Assembly (NCBI GenBank): GCA_964035795.1
Contig: OZ038327.1
Span: 6,039,133 to 6,103,132 of the forward strand
From: Pterobdella sp. o SKG-2022
Lineage: Eukaryota > Annelida > Clitellata > Hirudinida > Piscicolidae
Reading direction: 5' to 3'
DNA: 64,000 nt
Under the pieces are notes generated by a model. The model did not search any database and was not told the origin of the DNA. It worked only from the letters and a program-made list of their open reading frames with translations. The position numbers and the translations under genes were made by a program. This document shows, piece after piece, positions 25,201 through 37,958 of the stretch (position 1 is its first letter; each line of letters opens with the position of its first letter).

Positions 25201-26651
25201 TCCCATTAACCCACCTTTCACCCACCCATCATGCAACTGCCCATCAATCCGTACACCAACTCATTCATCCTCGAACCATTTCTTTCACCATCTATATATC
25301 TATCACCCACCACACAGCGGCTCAACAATGCATGAAATGTAGAGCATATGAAAACTGCCACATAGACACATCTAACCACACGACATGCTTCTGTCCTTCT
25401 GCATGCCCCCCTGTATATGCCCCTGTGTGTGCCTCAGATGGCACCACATATGACTCTCTCTGCCACTTCAAACGCATGTGCTTTGTGATATTTGTTTGAA
25501 TGTGTTCTTCTTTCTAAGTATGCTTCAAATTTTTTTCATTTTTTTTCTTTTATGTTAGTTGCAAGTTTCAAGCTTTTGCTCACCTATTGCTATGCAGTTT
25601 TAAACTAATGAATAATTAATTTCAAAATGAGTAAGAATAATAAGTAATAGGGTCATTTGAGCTAAGATTTCATAAGCATTACATTCATATCAAAGGCACA
25701 ATAAACACGCATTCAAATGTCACTTCTACAGTTGAGTCCTGCTCCAAGTCATCTTCCATCCGTTTGAGGGGGTCTGGAGTGTGTGCTACATCAGCTTGAT
25801 CTTTCCATCTACCTACCCATCCTCCCATCTCTACGTCTTATTATTTGTTTATCCATCTAATTATCTACCCGTCCATTCAACATTTTTGAATAACGTTAAT
25901 TGTTTTATTCGACCATTCATGCTTTAGTCCAGCTATTTATCCATGGATTCCTTCAACTTATTCACTCATTGTTGTCGCGTATAGCTCAGATGAGAGTGCA
26001 TTAGACTAATTATCTAAAGCTCTCAGGTTTGATTTCGTGTTGGGCCAATAATAAGCACCTGTTTCGCATTGTGTTTTTGTCCCAAGGACTTTGTAGCGAG
26101 TGTTTTAAGCTCTAAAAAAGTGGCGCTTTATCAAATCAACTTTAATGTTTCTAATTCAAAAATACACCTTTCTATTCTAAAAGGTTAGGTGAATTCACAT
26201 ATTCATGCATTCGTCAATTCGTTCAATTATCTTCTATTTCATCAATTTATCCATCCAGCCACCTATCAACGCATCTATCCATCAATTCATCCATCCATCA
26301 ACTCATCCATTTAACCATCATTCCATCTAGCTGTCCATCAATTCATGAGAGATATTATTGAAAAATGTTGAATCTAAAATACTTACATACCTTAGTTTTT
26401 AACTTGAATGAAATGAACCCTCGTGTAAACGTCCATGTGACTTTCAGTTTGAGAATTGAATAAGATTAGAGAACATCAGAGCATGTTTCCATGGGGGAGA
26501 AAAAATTAAATTATTGATTCCCTTAATTAAAATGCTTTGTGTATGAAGTAGATAAATTCTTTGTGTTTGTTTTTCTCACTATTGTTTAAGGTTATTCTAC
26601 GTCATTTTCAGAGGCATAAGTTTCATATTGTTCGGCTGGTGTCTCGTTCAG
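19250..26651 (+). CDS. Secreted agrin-like protein: NtA/NTR-like N-terminus plus follistatin/Kazal modules
   Basis: Exons 19250-19877, 21405-21447, 21624-21636 (13 nt), 22906-23034, 23665-23782, 24265-24342, 24585-24905, 25318-25484 and 26612-26651 join in phase. Exon 1 starts with a signal peptide ([20 protein letters not shown]), then [19 protein letters not shown], a Cys and ILFLTLK, whose order resembles the agrin NtA domain (OB/NTR fold). Exons 4-5 give [10 protein letters not shown] and [15 protein letters not shown], a follistatin/Kazal unit. Exon 6 is a Cys-rich EGF-like follistatin segment ([14 protein letters not shown]); exon 7 a second Kazal ([14 protein letters not shown]) carrying a long insert. 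Exons 8-9 give a third ([14 protein letters not shown], then IVRLVSRSG). In agrin such modules form the N-terminal half of a matrix proteoglycan; Kazal folds may inhibit serine proteases. No laminin-G or SEA region is visible and no stop was found, so the gene probably continues. Confidence 0.72.
20560..20880 (+). other. Intronic sequence with a weak tRNA-like block
   Basis: Inside intron 1 of the agrin-like gene. At about 20740-20810 the sequence holds TAGTTAGAAAGCTCACAGG and, some 20 bases later, GGTACGATCC, reminiscent of the A and B boxes of RNA polymerase III promoters. No cloverleaf can be drawn convincingly, so this may be an old SINE or chance. Confidence 0.2.
22164..22370 (+). repeat. 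20-bp minisatellite (TTTTATTGGTATTATGCTTG)
   Basis: About ten tandem copies with CTTG/CTCG and TTTT/TTTTTT variation, in intron 3 of the agrin-like gene. The open frames through it encode Leu/Phe/Tyr repeats and are artefacts. Confidence 0.85.
22461..22870 (+). repeat. CATC tetranucleotide array
   Basis: A near-perfect run of CATC from about 22484 to 22556, flanked by degenerate CATC, CATT and CACC units. It ends about 35 bases before the acceptor of agrin-like exon 4 at 22906. Confidence 0.9.
25974..26050 (+). repeat. tRNA-related sequence, probably a SINE head
   Basis: The block TATAGCTCAGATGAGAGTG matches a tRNA D-arm and A box. It is followed by a five-base stem (TTAGA/TCTAA) around a seven-base loop CTAATTA, and then AGGTTTGATTTC, a degraded B box. 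The acceptor and T stems do not pair properly, so a functional tRNA is unlikely. It sits in an intron of the agrin-like gene. Confidence 0.45.
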
Positions 26652-27234
26652 GTGAGACGAGATGCACCTGAGAAAAGCTTTGATGGGAACCATGAAATAA
26701 AATACATGATAAGTTATCAACTCAGATACTTGTCAGATTTGCATAGAAACAATAAAGAAGGGTATAATTATTTATACAATTTAAATCAATTATAGTGAAT
26801 ACATAGAAAATATATAGGAATTCGTCACTGCCTATCAATAGAAAAAACAATCGAACTTGCAAAATACAATACAAAAAATTGTTAACAAGATGATAGTGGC
26901 TTTAACTTCAGAAGTTTATAGGCAGGAAACCATGGAAGTTGCATAGAAGGCTTCGGGGAACAAAAAACTTTAACTATTAAATTTAGATTTATATTTTAAT
27001 ACTTTTTCGTAAACTTTAAAGAATGAATATTAATTTTTGAAAATATTATTTAAATTAAAAAATCTTAATTTCAACAATTACCAAGAACTATTGTTTCTGA
27101 GTAGTCGATAGTGCTGCTTTTGTAACCAAAGCTTCGTACCTCTTATATGAAACTGCTTAGCGTTAAGTACATTTTGAACTTAAATAATCAGTATTTGTAA
27201 CTTTTTAACTTTATTGCATATTACAACTGCATCT

Positions 27235-27530
27235 TCACAAATAGTAGCAACGACTCCAACATCAACAAAGACTCTAAAATCAACAAAAGCTCTAACATCA
27301 ACAAAAGCTCTAACATCAACAAAAGCTTCAACATCAACAAAGGCTCCAACAACAACAAAGACTTCAACATTAACAAAGACTCCAACATCAACAAAGGCTT
27401 TAACATTAACAAAGACTCCAACATCAACAAAGGTTCCAACATCAACAAAGGTTCCAACATCAACAAAGGCTCAACATCATCAAAGGCTTCAACAACAACA
27501 AAGGCTCCAACATCAACAAAGGCTAAGACT
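27235..27530 (+). repeat. Minisatellite of ACATCAACAAAGGCT-like units
   Basis: About 19 copies of a 15-base unit. The 110-codon frame across it encodes Thr-Ser-Thr-Lys-Ala/Pro repeats. It lies downstream of the last confident agrin-like exon in the right orientation for a Thr-rich mucin-like domain. No clear acceptor or in-phase donor is visible, so I treat it as a repeat. Confidence 0.7.
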
Positions 27531-27863
27531 CATATCTATATGACGTAGTTGATTTTTGGATCACATCGGATCAATAAATCATTGCCAGCTTCTGAAAAAT
27601 TCTAAACTTGAGAGAAAATACTCTTCACTCAGACTGACACCATAGAAACATTGAAGCATCAAGGTTTTACAGCCAAAAAACAAAACTTCAAATAGTTTGT
27701 AGTCAAGGTATGCACAAAATCTTCTGACTCGAGCTTGCTGGTCTCTCTAGTGATGGTCTTTATATGGGAGAGTAAGTCACTAGCATGGTGATAATGATGA
27801 TGATGATGAGGATGATGGGGGTGATGAGAAGAAGGATGGTGATGATAATGATTTTTGCTGTTG

Positions 27864-28115
27864 AAGGCCAGCTTTCAAAGCATCTTCTCCAACACTCTTT
27901 TTGGAGTGAGTACCAAGTGAAACTTTTAGCTTCGGATCGTTGTGTCTTTTGGTTAGCGGTGGATCGGTGTTCGATGGTTTCATTACAGTCAATCCAGTAT
28001 TTCTGACGGGGTATACACCTGATAAAAAAGTTTTCGAAATTCTCTCTGTTTGGAAGCTGACGTAATTGAGAACCTCTTCAACACTCCTGTTGGAGTGCAC
28101 ATTCGACACCACGTA
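27864..28115 (-). repeat. Dispersed repeat, copy 1
   Basis: On the minus strand this reads VHSNRSVEEVLNYVSFQ followed by a Lys/Ser-rich stretch. A diverged copy in the same orientation lies at 28500-28692. Both end with AACCTCTTCAACACTCCTGT on the + strand. Probably remnants of one mobile element; no family recognised. Confidence 0.55.
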
Positions 28116-28499
28116 AAGGTGAGTTCTAACATCTTCAAAGACTCACCTTTGACTAACAACTACCCGCTTATACATGACTTAAAAACTACTCTAGGTCATA
28201 AAAAAACAAAAATATCACTCTTGATTCTCTTATACCTCACCAAAATCTCACCATCATTCTATCTCCCACTCTCATGGCCACTCTGCCACACCCACCCTCA
28301 TGAATCACCTCACCTTTTCAGCTGCCTCAAAATAAACCACACTGGGTTTAGAAAGTCTCCTAACCATGACTAGGGTGCAAGGGGTGAAGAAGAAAAAAAA
28401 TATAGATTTTTTCGTCGAGCTAGTGAGGATAATTATGATTATGATGAAGATAATAATGAAGGTGATGTTAAGGATGATGTTGATGATTGTTGTTGTTTA

Positions 28500-28692
28500 G
28501 CTTCAATTTCCAAAGACTCTTCCGACACTTCTTGGAACGAGTACCAAAAGCAACTTATAGCTTCGAGTTGTTTGTGACTTTTGGTGAGCAATGGAAAATG
28601 ATGGATGGATTCTCGAAATGCTTTGTGGTTGGAAGCTGACGTGGTTTAGAACCTCTTCAACACTCCTGTTGGAGTGCACACTCAGCACCACG
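28500..28692 (-). repeat. Dispersed repeat, copy 2
   Basis: Diverged copy of 27864-28115, reading VHSNRSVEEVLNHVSFQ on the minus strand. It is shorter because of an internal deletion relative to copy 1. Confidence 0.55.
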
Positions 28693-28799
28693 AGGGTGGT
28701 GATTGTTGTGAGCGATGAGTGAAAACGAGTTAGGGAGTTAGTGTAGTAGGGGTTGGGGTTGTGAAATGTTTGAGAGGTCTGACATCGATTTCCACTAAT

Positions 28800-29405
28800 C
28801 CCATATCATCAGAGTCAGTTTAGGGTTTAATACCATAGTGTCGGCAAGAGGTGGTTCAGCAGGTGGCCGATGTATACGAGGAAATTTGTAGATGGCATGC
28901 TCAGCGGTCACATCACCTAGGCCACATTTCCGACAGATGGTATCAACTGCTCTGTTGATTTTTGCCAACCAATATTTGAGTTCCGTATGGTGACCAGATC
29001 AAAGGCGGCCTAAAGTCACCTGATCTCTTCTTCCCAGTTGGCCTTATTTTCCGTTGACCTTCGATCCTCTATCACCATAGATCCGCTAAGTGAATTCATG
29101 CGACGCCGGCCTGCCCCTCGTTGTTCTGCGTATCATCGCTTAGGCAGTGGTGTAGTGTTAGTCAACGTCCGTTTGGTAAGCGTCAGCCCCCTTCTTGGTT
29201 TGAGCATCTGCTAGCTCGTTGCTGGTGATGCCACAGTGGCCCGGGCACCACGTAAAAGTCATCTGGCAGCTCCGTGCCGTCAGCATTGAAAGTGTTTTAA
29301 GAACGGTGTGTTCATCCTTGTCATTGCACGGTTGGGATGGGTGCGTTGCCTGAATGTGAAGTAAGGCAGATTGGCTATCGCTGACAATTCGGGCTTTCTA
29401 AACGG
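28800..29405 (-). mobile_element. Non-LTR retrotransposon remnant: RNase H domain and zinc-knuckle tail
   Basis: One minus-strand frame, broken only by stop codons, reads ARIVSDSQSALLHIQA and TFTWCPGHCGITSNELADA, the last two conserved blocks of a LINE-encoded RNase H. Further on, it has CRKCGLGDVTAEH, a Cys/His tail common in such elements. There are several in-frame stops after the RNase H region, and no reverse transcriptase was found next to it. GC content is visibly higher than the surroundings. The element is dead and 5'-truncated or fragmented. Confidence 0.8.
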
Positions 29406-29899
29406 GCTTTTTCGCCTGGATTACTTGAAGTTGATGATGATGATGGGGATGATAAAGGTTGTAAAGAGAATGGGGCTTATGTTGGTAACGATTATGAAGA
29501 TGTTTCTATAATTCATCAGGTAGCCACTGTCATTTTGAGGGTGGTGTGCCCTTGCTCTGAAATCATTATTGGTTTACTTGCCATTGGTGCTGTAGTTATT
29601 GAAGCTTTGATGATCCTTCATCAGACGATCGATGATTTGAAAATAAACTCGACTTTATTCACATCCATCTCTATCTTCTTGTCTGCAATCTTCACTGCAG
29701 GTAAGATCCTGTTCGTGCCAGATGGCCTCTCTACTTATCCTATATTCAACCATCTCATGAGTTGAGTCTTCCATCTTTTGTGTACAATCTAGCAATCACA
29801 ATGTGCGGATGGATGAAATGATATATAAATGGATACTTCACCATCTGCATGCCTCGTCAGTTTCATTCCTTTCCTATGACTACAACCCAGCCGTGCCAA

Positions 29900-29978
29900 T
29901 GGGTAGATGGATGAATGGATTGATGGATAGATGGATAAATGAATGAACGGATAGATAAATGATTGGATGGAAAGATGG

Positions 29979-30010
<32 letters not shown>

Positions 30011-30025
30011 GTGATGGATGGATGA
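29900..30025 (+). repeat. GGAT/GGAC tetranucleotide repeat
   Basis: GATGGATGGACGG-type units, the complement of the CATC arrays seen elsewhere. The minus-strand frame encoding His-Pro-Ser-Ile repeats is an artefact. Confidence 0.8.
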
Positions 30026-30582
30026 ATGGATAATCAACTACAGATTACAGGTTTGTGCAGATGTAGCAATTATATGTTTTTGGACACATCTTCTAGCAGT
30101 TTTTGTTGAGATTCAGCATTTTTTTGTTGTTTTTCAACCAGTGAATTTTTGTCTTAATGGTGAATGAATGAACGGAAGATGAATGAATGAATGGAAAACT
30201 CAAGAAAAGGGGAATTCATAAATTATTTTGAATAGTCTTTTAAAAAATGTAATCAAAACCAAGCTGATTATTTGCCTATAGTTATTGATTCCTTTTTTCA
30301 GACAAAACAATTTTTAAGAATGTAGGTTGATGAGACCTACTAACCTAATATGTCGACCAATGGCAAAGCAGAGGCGGAGTTTGTACTATTTTTAGAGCAC
30401 TGCTGTTTAAGTAAACACACGTCTGGCTCTTTTGATTTTTTTCTTTTCTTCTTGAATGAAAACAATTTGAAAACAAAGTTATGAGTATTTTTAATATCCT
30501 TATGATATATTTACCCTAAAAATTCCCCTTGATGTTAAACCTTAATTATCCTCTTCTCGACTTCAAAGTATTTTGTGGGCAG

Positions 30583-30906
30583 TGGATATGTAAAGATTGT
30601 CTCACGTGCACCACACACCTCACCCAGTTTCACCAACACTTGTGTTTGCACCGTATTACCACTGTTTGCCTCTATGGGGTCATACTTCTCAATGGTCTGC
30701 TCTCATGGTTTCACCTTGTCCTTATAACAATTCCAGTGTTTTGTTGTAAAGATTATGTTTTATTTATTTTTTTTATTATTCCGATTATTTTATTAATTAT
30801 TTTGATTATTTTTTATATTCTTTTTTGTTTTTGTTTATTTTTTTTTTCAGCTTCCTCAATGGCAGTTTGCATACCTCACGTATTTCTACAAACATCTTCG
30901 TGGGAG
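30583..30906 (+). CDS. Possible diverged follistatin/Kazal exon pair
   Basis: Candidate exons 30583-30707 and 30851-30906 join in phase 1; the second has a strong poly-T acceptor. The first reads GYVKIVSRAP, similar to the end of a Kazal domain, then TNTCVCTVLPLFASMGSYFS and MVC. This aligns with the Kazal pattern P-V-C-G-S-D-G-x-T-Y-x-x-x-C, but with Phe for one Cys and Met for Asp. They could be further exons of the agrin-like gene about 4 kb upstream, or a decayed module. No phase-2 exon linking them was found. Confidence 0.3.
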
Positions 30907-33154
30907 GTTCTTTGTTTTATTTTTATTTAATTTAGTTTTTCTATTTTTTTTTTCTATTTTTTGTTTTTCTATTTTTTTTTTTCTATTTTGTTTTTCTATT
31001 TTTGTTTTTTTATTTTTTGTTTTTCTATTTTTGTTTTTTTTTTTATTTAGCTTCAAAATTTGATTACTATTTCCAAATAAACCATTTCTTTTCAGTTTCG
31101 TGTTATTTAATCCCTTTTCATTCTTCTATTTTGTTGATTCATTTTTATTATTAATCATCATCTTTCTACATTATTATTATTATTATTTTTGTTGTTATTA
31201 TTATTATTATGAGCTTTTTATGAAACAACCTTATCCTGAAAATAAGTTCAATTCTTTCATCTGATTATTTTATGATTGTTATTATTATATTATTTTTGAT
31301 CTTATATTATTATTTGTATTAAACACCAATGCCGAAGGACTGGAATGAGGATGGAAGCACCTATTAACCTTATATTATAACTAAAAAACATCAATATATT
31401 AATAATAATAAATTTTTGTTATTTTTTTAATTATTATTCTTTTATTTAGTTTTATACTTAAATTAATATTTTATATATTCATCACATGTTTTTATTATTA
31501 TTGTTTCACAAGTAATAGTAATCTCATAGTAATATTAGGAGGCATTTTTAGTTGTACTATTTATAACCTCAATACTACTGTATATTGTTTCACTTCTTGT
31601 TTGTTTGCACGTCTATTTGTCTGTGAAGGTTTTTATTTACGCTTGCTCGTGTTTGTGTTTAAATACGTTTGTTTGTATTTGTTTCTGTGAGTTTGTTTAT
31701 GTATTTTTGATTTTCTGTGTTTTTATGTGACTCAAGGTATGTTTGTGTCTTTGTAAGTGTGTCTACATTTGTTTGTTTGTATGTTTGTGATGTACTGCGT
31801 TTGTTGGATTGCTTTGTTTTGAGTTATCTCTTCTTTTTGATTTATTTTTCATTTGTTTTATATATCTGTTTATGTATGATTTTCATGTATTACTAGTTTT
31901 ACTTAAAGTATGTGTGAGTGTGTGCTTGTGTATGTGTGTCTGTTCTTGGTAGTTCGGCTCCATGTTTCTGTCAATCAGCATAAACATATTACTCTGTTTT
32001 CATGAGTTAGTTAGCAAAGTTTTTTGTTCAAATGTTTTATTTTTTCATTATTCATTGTTTAACTTCTTTTTAATCAAATTTCACTTTCCTATATATTCTA
32101 TTTATATTTCCAAATATTTTCCACTCATTTCCAATCAGTCTGCTTGTTTTTTTTTCTTGTCTTACTTTTCATATCTACCTTCAAAATACGGGTTTTGTGT
32201 TTATGTATGTGTGTATGTAGTTAATCAACAAAATATCTTATTGAACTTCATGCTTATAAGTTTTCCATGTGCAAGTAGTTTCCAGACTGCACACACACAC
32301 CCGTGTACCCATCCATACAAATCCCTGTGTGTGTACATCTATGTGTACGTTGATATTTTGTTGTTTATCACATCCACGCTGTTGGAATTCTTGGTGTTGA
32401 TAATGATACTCAAACAATCTCATGATTATATGAGTGATGTGTGTTAGGTGGGTATCAGTCTTAAAATAATATTCCCCTGTATCTCTCCTTGAAAACAATT
32501 TTTCCAGATGAAATAAAAAAGCTGTACAGATGTTAAATATTTGAAAAAACAGGGGTGAAACAAACTTTTGGCATTCATTTTGTTTTTTTTTCATCTTTTT
32601 TCAATTTATTTTCCATTCATACATTGTTCTAAATCTGTAAATATTGCTCAATACATTTCTCCATTCATAAATTTAATGTAATTTCTTTTTCATTTTCATT
32701 AATAATTTATAATGCTTTTTATATTTTCAATCTTTATATAGATATATTTGTATTTATCCGAAACAAATTTTTTTTTTGTTTACTTTGATATTTGTATTTA
32801 TGGTATTCTTTCGAAGTTTTAACTAGTTGTAAAAAATTTCACTAAACAAATTATTTATCTCTAGTTGCAAAAGCAAATAAATAATTGGAAATATAATAAA
32901 ATTATATTTAACGCTGTATTTATTTTTTGAGTATTTAAAAATAATTCTAAACAGAAAATGTAGATCTAGACAGCTAGTAGCTGTAGCTGCAGTATATAAC
33001 ACTATCGCGTGCAATCTAATTACAAAACGTCTGACGAAAATAATCTCTGTTTACTTCTGATAGGAGTTTAAAAATTTAATATTTATTGAATAAGAAGATT
33101 TTATTGTAAAATCAAAAGTTTTCTGTTGAAATTGGTAATTAATTGCCGAGTAAG
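30907..33154. other. T-rich intergenic DNA
   Basis: Tandem CTATTTTTTGTTTTT-like units at about 30940-31050, then ATT-rich and TGTTTG-rich sequence. No coding segment is supported. The promoter and 5' UTR of the SKI-family gene should lie at its right end; the sequence just upstream of 33155 has no in-frame ATG. Confidence 0.4.
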
Positions 33155-34440
33155 ATGGATGAGGTAAAATGGAGGAAAGTAGTGTTGCAAGGAACTCTGG
33201 TTAGGTACCAGGCCATGTCAGATAAGTACCTTGCTCCTCCTGCCAAAATGGTTCTCGGTCAAGAAGAAATTGAAGATTTGTTTAAAAAAAGAAGAATGGC
33301 TGAAGTTTCTGATGGAATGATAAAATATGCCTACACACCATCTGTAAAAGAAAAAAGTGAACTAATGTTTACGGATTTAGAAGGAAAAAAAATTGCCTGT
33401 TTCGACATAGGAGGTGAGACAAGATTATGCCTGATTCAAGTCCTCCAGAATGTTTTGATAGGCTTGAAGCTCCATGAGATAACCCCTATCTTTGAGGAGT
33501 TGAAGGTGTTTTTGCCTCTGTGCACTTCTGACCAACTGAACAGCCTTAAGGAAAAGTTTATAATCCCCAAATCCACTCGAGAATGTGGACTCATCACCAA
33601 ATCAGATGCACAAAGATTGTGCAGTTTTTTGAGAAATAAACAGGCAGATGAGAAAAGTTGTGAGACTTCTGAGACTCATCAATCTCATCGTTTCAAGTGC
33701 ACTTTCAAAGTTGTGCACAACTGCTTTGGTGGTTGTGAAGGGATTTTCATCAAGGACTTATTTCATTCCACATCTCAAAAATGCATCGAGTGTGTCTACT
33801 GCCATCAACTTTTCACTCCTGAATACTTTGTGAGCCATGTGCATGAGTTTTTTGAGAACAAACAAACATGCCATTGGGGGTTTGACTCAAGTAACTGGAC
33901 TCATTATTTGTTTGTTGATCCTTCGGAAGCAGATGACAAAGAGGACATACTCAATAAGATCAAGAAACAATTCTCACATGTGAGTCCTTTTACGTGTTGT
34001 TTGGTGTACTGTTTGTGCCACATACGTGTTTGGGTGCTGTTTTCATGCAGTGTGTATCTATCTATGTTTGGTTTTGTCTCTGATATTTCTTATTATAATT
34101 TTGTTATTGTTTATTTTATTTTTTAGTTTTTTGTTGTTTTGTAACTTTTAGACATTGATAAAGCAATTATTTTTTCAAATTTGCACCTTTTATTAAGTCT
34201 CTGCCACTAATGATTCATTGTACTGTGGTAATAATAGTCATAAAAAAAGATGAATATAAAAATAATTTTGGTGTAAATAATATTGTGTAGATAATCATAA
34301 TATGAGAAGGATCAAAACATGCATGTACCACTAAGGCAACTGTTCATTCCCATGTCCAACACCATCATAAAGCCACGTACAACCACACTATTTTATACGT
34401 AAAGATTCATACATGCAACTGATAAGCTTAGCCTGATAAT

Positions 34441-34500
<60 letters not shown>

Positions 34501-37500
34501 CATATATGAATATAAAATTCAACACTGAGAAAGACTATCATATAAAAATATTTTTAAAAAGTATTATATACATATAAAAAAAAATATATTCAAATATTCT
34601 GGCATACACCAACACATAAACAGAAGCAGACATATACATATATATAGACACACACACACATTGAAGGACACTTAAACATACCCTGGGATCTGCTTTTTTC
34701 TTGATTCATATTTGCATACTTATCCTTCTTATTATTTTTAGTTTTGATTTTTTTCTAATGTAAATTTTAATAATTATAAGATATAAATATATTTAATTTT
34801 GATTTTTGTTTTTATGGTTTCTTGTTAAAGTTGAATATATAAATGTATCTTGTACTTCTCAAAACTGCCATTAAATACACAAGGTGTTAGTAATTATAAC
34901 CATGATGTTTTTCTTTAAATTACTCTTATGGCTAATTTTGTTTCATTGTTACTCATGTTAGCAACATAAATTTGTTAGCACTTCTGCACTCATTGGTTCA
35001 CATGCATAACTTTTATTCACATAAATTAATAAATATGGGAAACCCTGTATGTTTACACACACACACAAACACGTGAACAAGAAAAAAGCATAAAGATTAA
35101 AAGTTCAAACATTTGAAAAGCCCATTTATTGAATCTGTTCCCTGGACATCATTATTACTGTTCTCATATCCTTTTGTTGCTTTAATTAAACCTTGTTTTA
35201 AAACACGCTTTTTATTTTCATTAAAGTTTCTTTTCTTTTATTTTCATTATTCAAATTTTTACTTGTGTATTTTAGGTTTAACTTTTTAATGATTTATCAC
35301 TTTGTTAACCATGATAGTTGATGATATATTGGTTGCTCATATTAAAGATTCTATTCTTAGTCGCAAATACATGGCCTCTCATAGAAAAATTCGAAGTATC
35401 AGATGATAATGGTTAGAAGATGAGGGTTGTGAAAATGAAGAGGATTTTTTGGCATGATGCTGAGAGGAATCCACTTCGTACTGCATCATGCAGGCTTGCT
35501 GACTGGTGAGGATGTTTCCTTTTGAGGACATACATCCGCATTCTCCTTCACTGTACTACAGTAACAATTTTTAGTTATTTCTCAGAGGACCCCATGCAGA
35601 CTGTTTTATCAGTCTGTTATCATCAAGCTAAGTTCCTAAGAAAAATTGTTCTTAATATTGAAAAAATTCAAGAAGCAGCTCTCAACAGGCTGATAATGGA
35701 GATAAGGATGAGCATGGGAGATTCATATTAATTGGATGCCATGTAAGATGTCCACTCCACATTCAAGTGGTCATCAATATTTGATGCTGTTCTTTCATTT
35801 GCATTCGTCATTCCCACCTTTGGATTGTAGTCAACTGTCTCGTTGTTAAGAATTTTTCAGTTATTTTATTTATTGCCTTTTCTCTGTTTATATTACACGT
35901 GTGAATGTTTTTTTTTTCATTTTTTAGTTTTTTTTTTGTTGATGTTTTTGATTGATTTTAATTTTTAATTTTTTTTCTTCGTATATAAGTGTTTATGATT
36001 GACTTTGTGTTTGTGTGTTTTCATTCTTCATACTGCATCAAAACGTGTAAAATATTAAATATCAGAATTTGATACAATCTATTTTTATTAATAAAACAAT
36101 TTTAAATTTTTAATTAAAAAATGATTTATATATATCAAATACAAATGAAATAATGAATTCATAAGTGATAAAAATGAAGGAGATAATAATAGAACAAAAA
36201 AAATCCTTTTGAGAATAAGTTATATTTAGCGGGCCAAACTAATGTTTTTGAGCTCTTTCAATATTTATCTTCGTCATCACAAAAAACAATATTACAATTT
36301 TAATAATTTTAATAATCATAAAAAAAAATAATAATAAGATATGAATGATAATCACAAGAAGAATAATAAGCATAAAAATATTAGCTGACATCAGCAGAGC
36401 CCTAGGAAAGTTCACAAACTATGTAGGAGATTCTTAATTTTAATCTTCTTCAAAGTCTTTTTATTTCAAGCTATCACCTTGTCTGGGAGGCCATTGCATT
36501 CCATCAATGCTTTCTCAATCCTGCCACTTTTTCAACATTTTTTATTCGTGCCATTAATTATGTATCTTATTTGAATCTTCATTAATGGCATTAGTATTAT
36601 TTTTATTGTTGCTGTGCTCTTAGGAAGTTATTGTTATGCTTATTATGAAGTTATAGTTTTTATTCGCATTGTTTACCGCTATGTGGTCTACTATTTTTCA
36701 TTGACTGTCTTTATATTCTGTTGCTAAAACTCTGACAATAACCATAAGAATACTATTATTAATGTTTTAATTATTATTATTATTGTTATTAGTAGTAGTA
36801 ATATTAATCTAGTTTTTACATGAGTTAGGAATCTATTGATTAATGAAAATATTAACATATAAAAGAGAAAAATTGGTATATGTGAAGTTTCGGTTTTTAA
36901 ACAATCATTCAATTATTATCGAGACATTACCATCAGCTTTTGAAAATAATATCGACAGCTTTTTAAAATGTTCCATTATTTGTATTATATCCGATAAGTT
37001 TTATCAACTGATTAATTCAAATAAAGTACCATCTATCTCATTCATTTTATCTTCTCGACGTGTCGTCATCACTTTTATTAACTCTGATGGTATTCAATGT
37101 TGATGATGATGATTAACAGGTAGATGAGAAATCCCTCCCCTTTCCTCCTCCCATCGACATCCACAACCTGCCCTTTGCGTTAGTGCTTCTTTGCCATTAT
37201 GTCTGCAAAAATGTCAAGTTATCATCATCATCACCATCCACATCATCATCAACCTTATCATCACCATCACATCCACATAAGCCTCACCACCAACATCACA
37301 TCAGCCTCACCATCAACATCACATCAACCTCACCATCAACATCACATCCATATCAATCTCACCATCAACATCACATCCACGTCAACCTCACCATCACATC
37401 CACGTCAACATCACATCACATCAATCTCATCATCAACATCACATCCACCTCAACCTCACTATCAACATCACATCCACATCAACATCACCATCAACATCAC

Positions 37501-37879
37501 ATCCACATCAACCTCACCATCAACATCACATCCACATCAACCTCACCATTAACATCACATCCACTATTACTTAATAAATATGATGATATTAATAGTTAGT
37601 TGCTTGGTATTGTGAATAATGAAAGTAATAAGGTGAAATATATATTGAGCTTGATGATGGTAGGAGTGATAGGGTATGGTCCTCACCTACACATGAAAAT
37701 TGTAAAGAAATGGTGAGGATGGTGATGGAGCTCGTGATAATAGTGATAATGATTTCAATGTTGATGATAATGATAGTGAGAGTGGTGATGAGGATGATAA
37801 TGACGTCACACAGATCAAGCAAGCCCCCCATGGAGGCAGCTCCCGCCATTCTGGAGGAGAGGTTGGTGAGGGTGTGTGT

Positions 37880-37958
<79 letters not shown>

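Noticed and set aside
29535..29765. 76-codon hydrophobic frame (IIIGLLAIGAVVIEALMILH)
   Set aside because: A possible membrane segment, but no matching acceptor phase, family or neighbour; both strands here look like repeat debris.
35400..35740. Possible extra SKI exon or separate small gene near 35.5 kb
   Set aside because: Splice-like sites exist, but the peptide resembles nothing known and is not needed to keep the SKI phase.
37183..37599. Thr/Ser/His-repeat frames
   Set aside because: They cross a minisatellite after the SKI exon 2 donor; phase analysis favours the donor at 37179.
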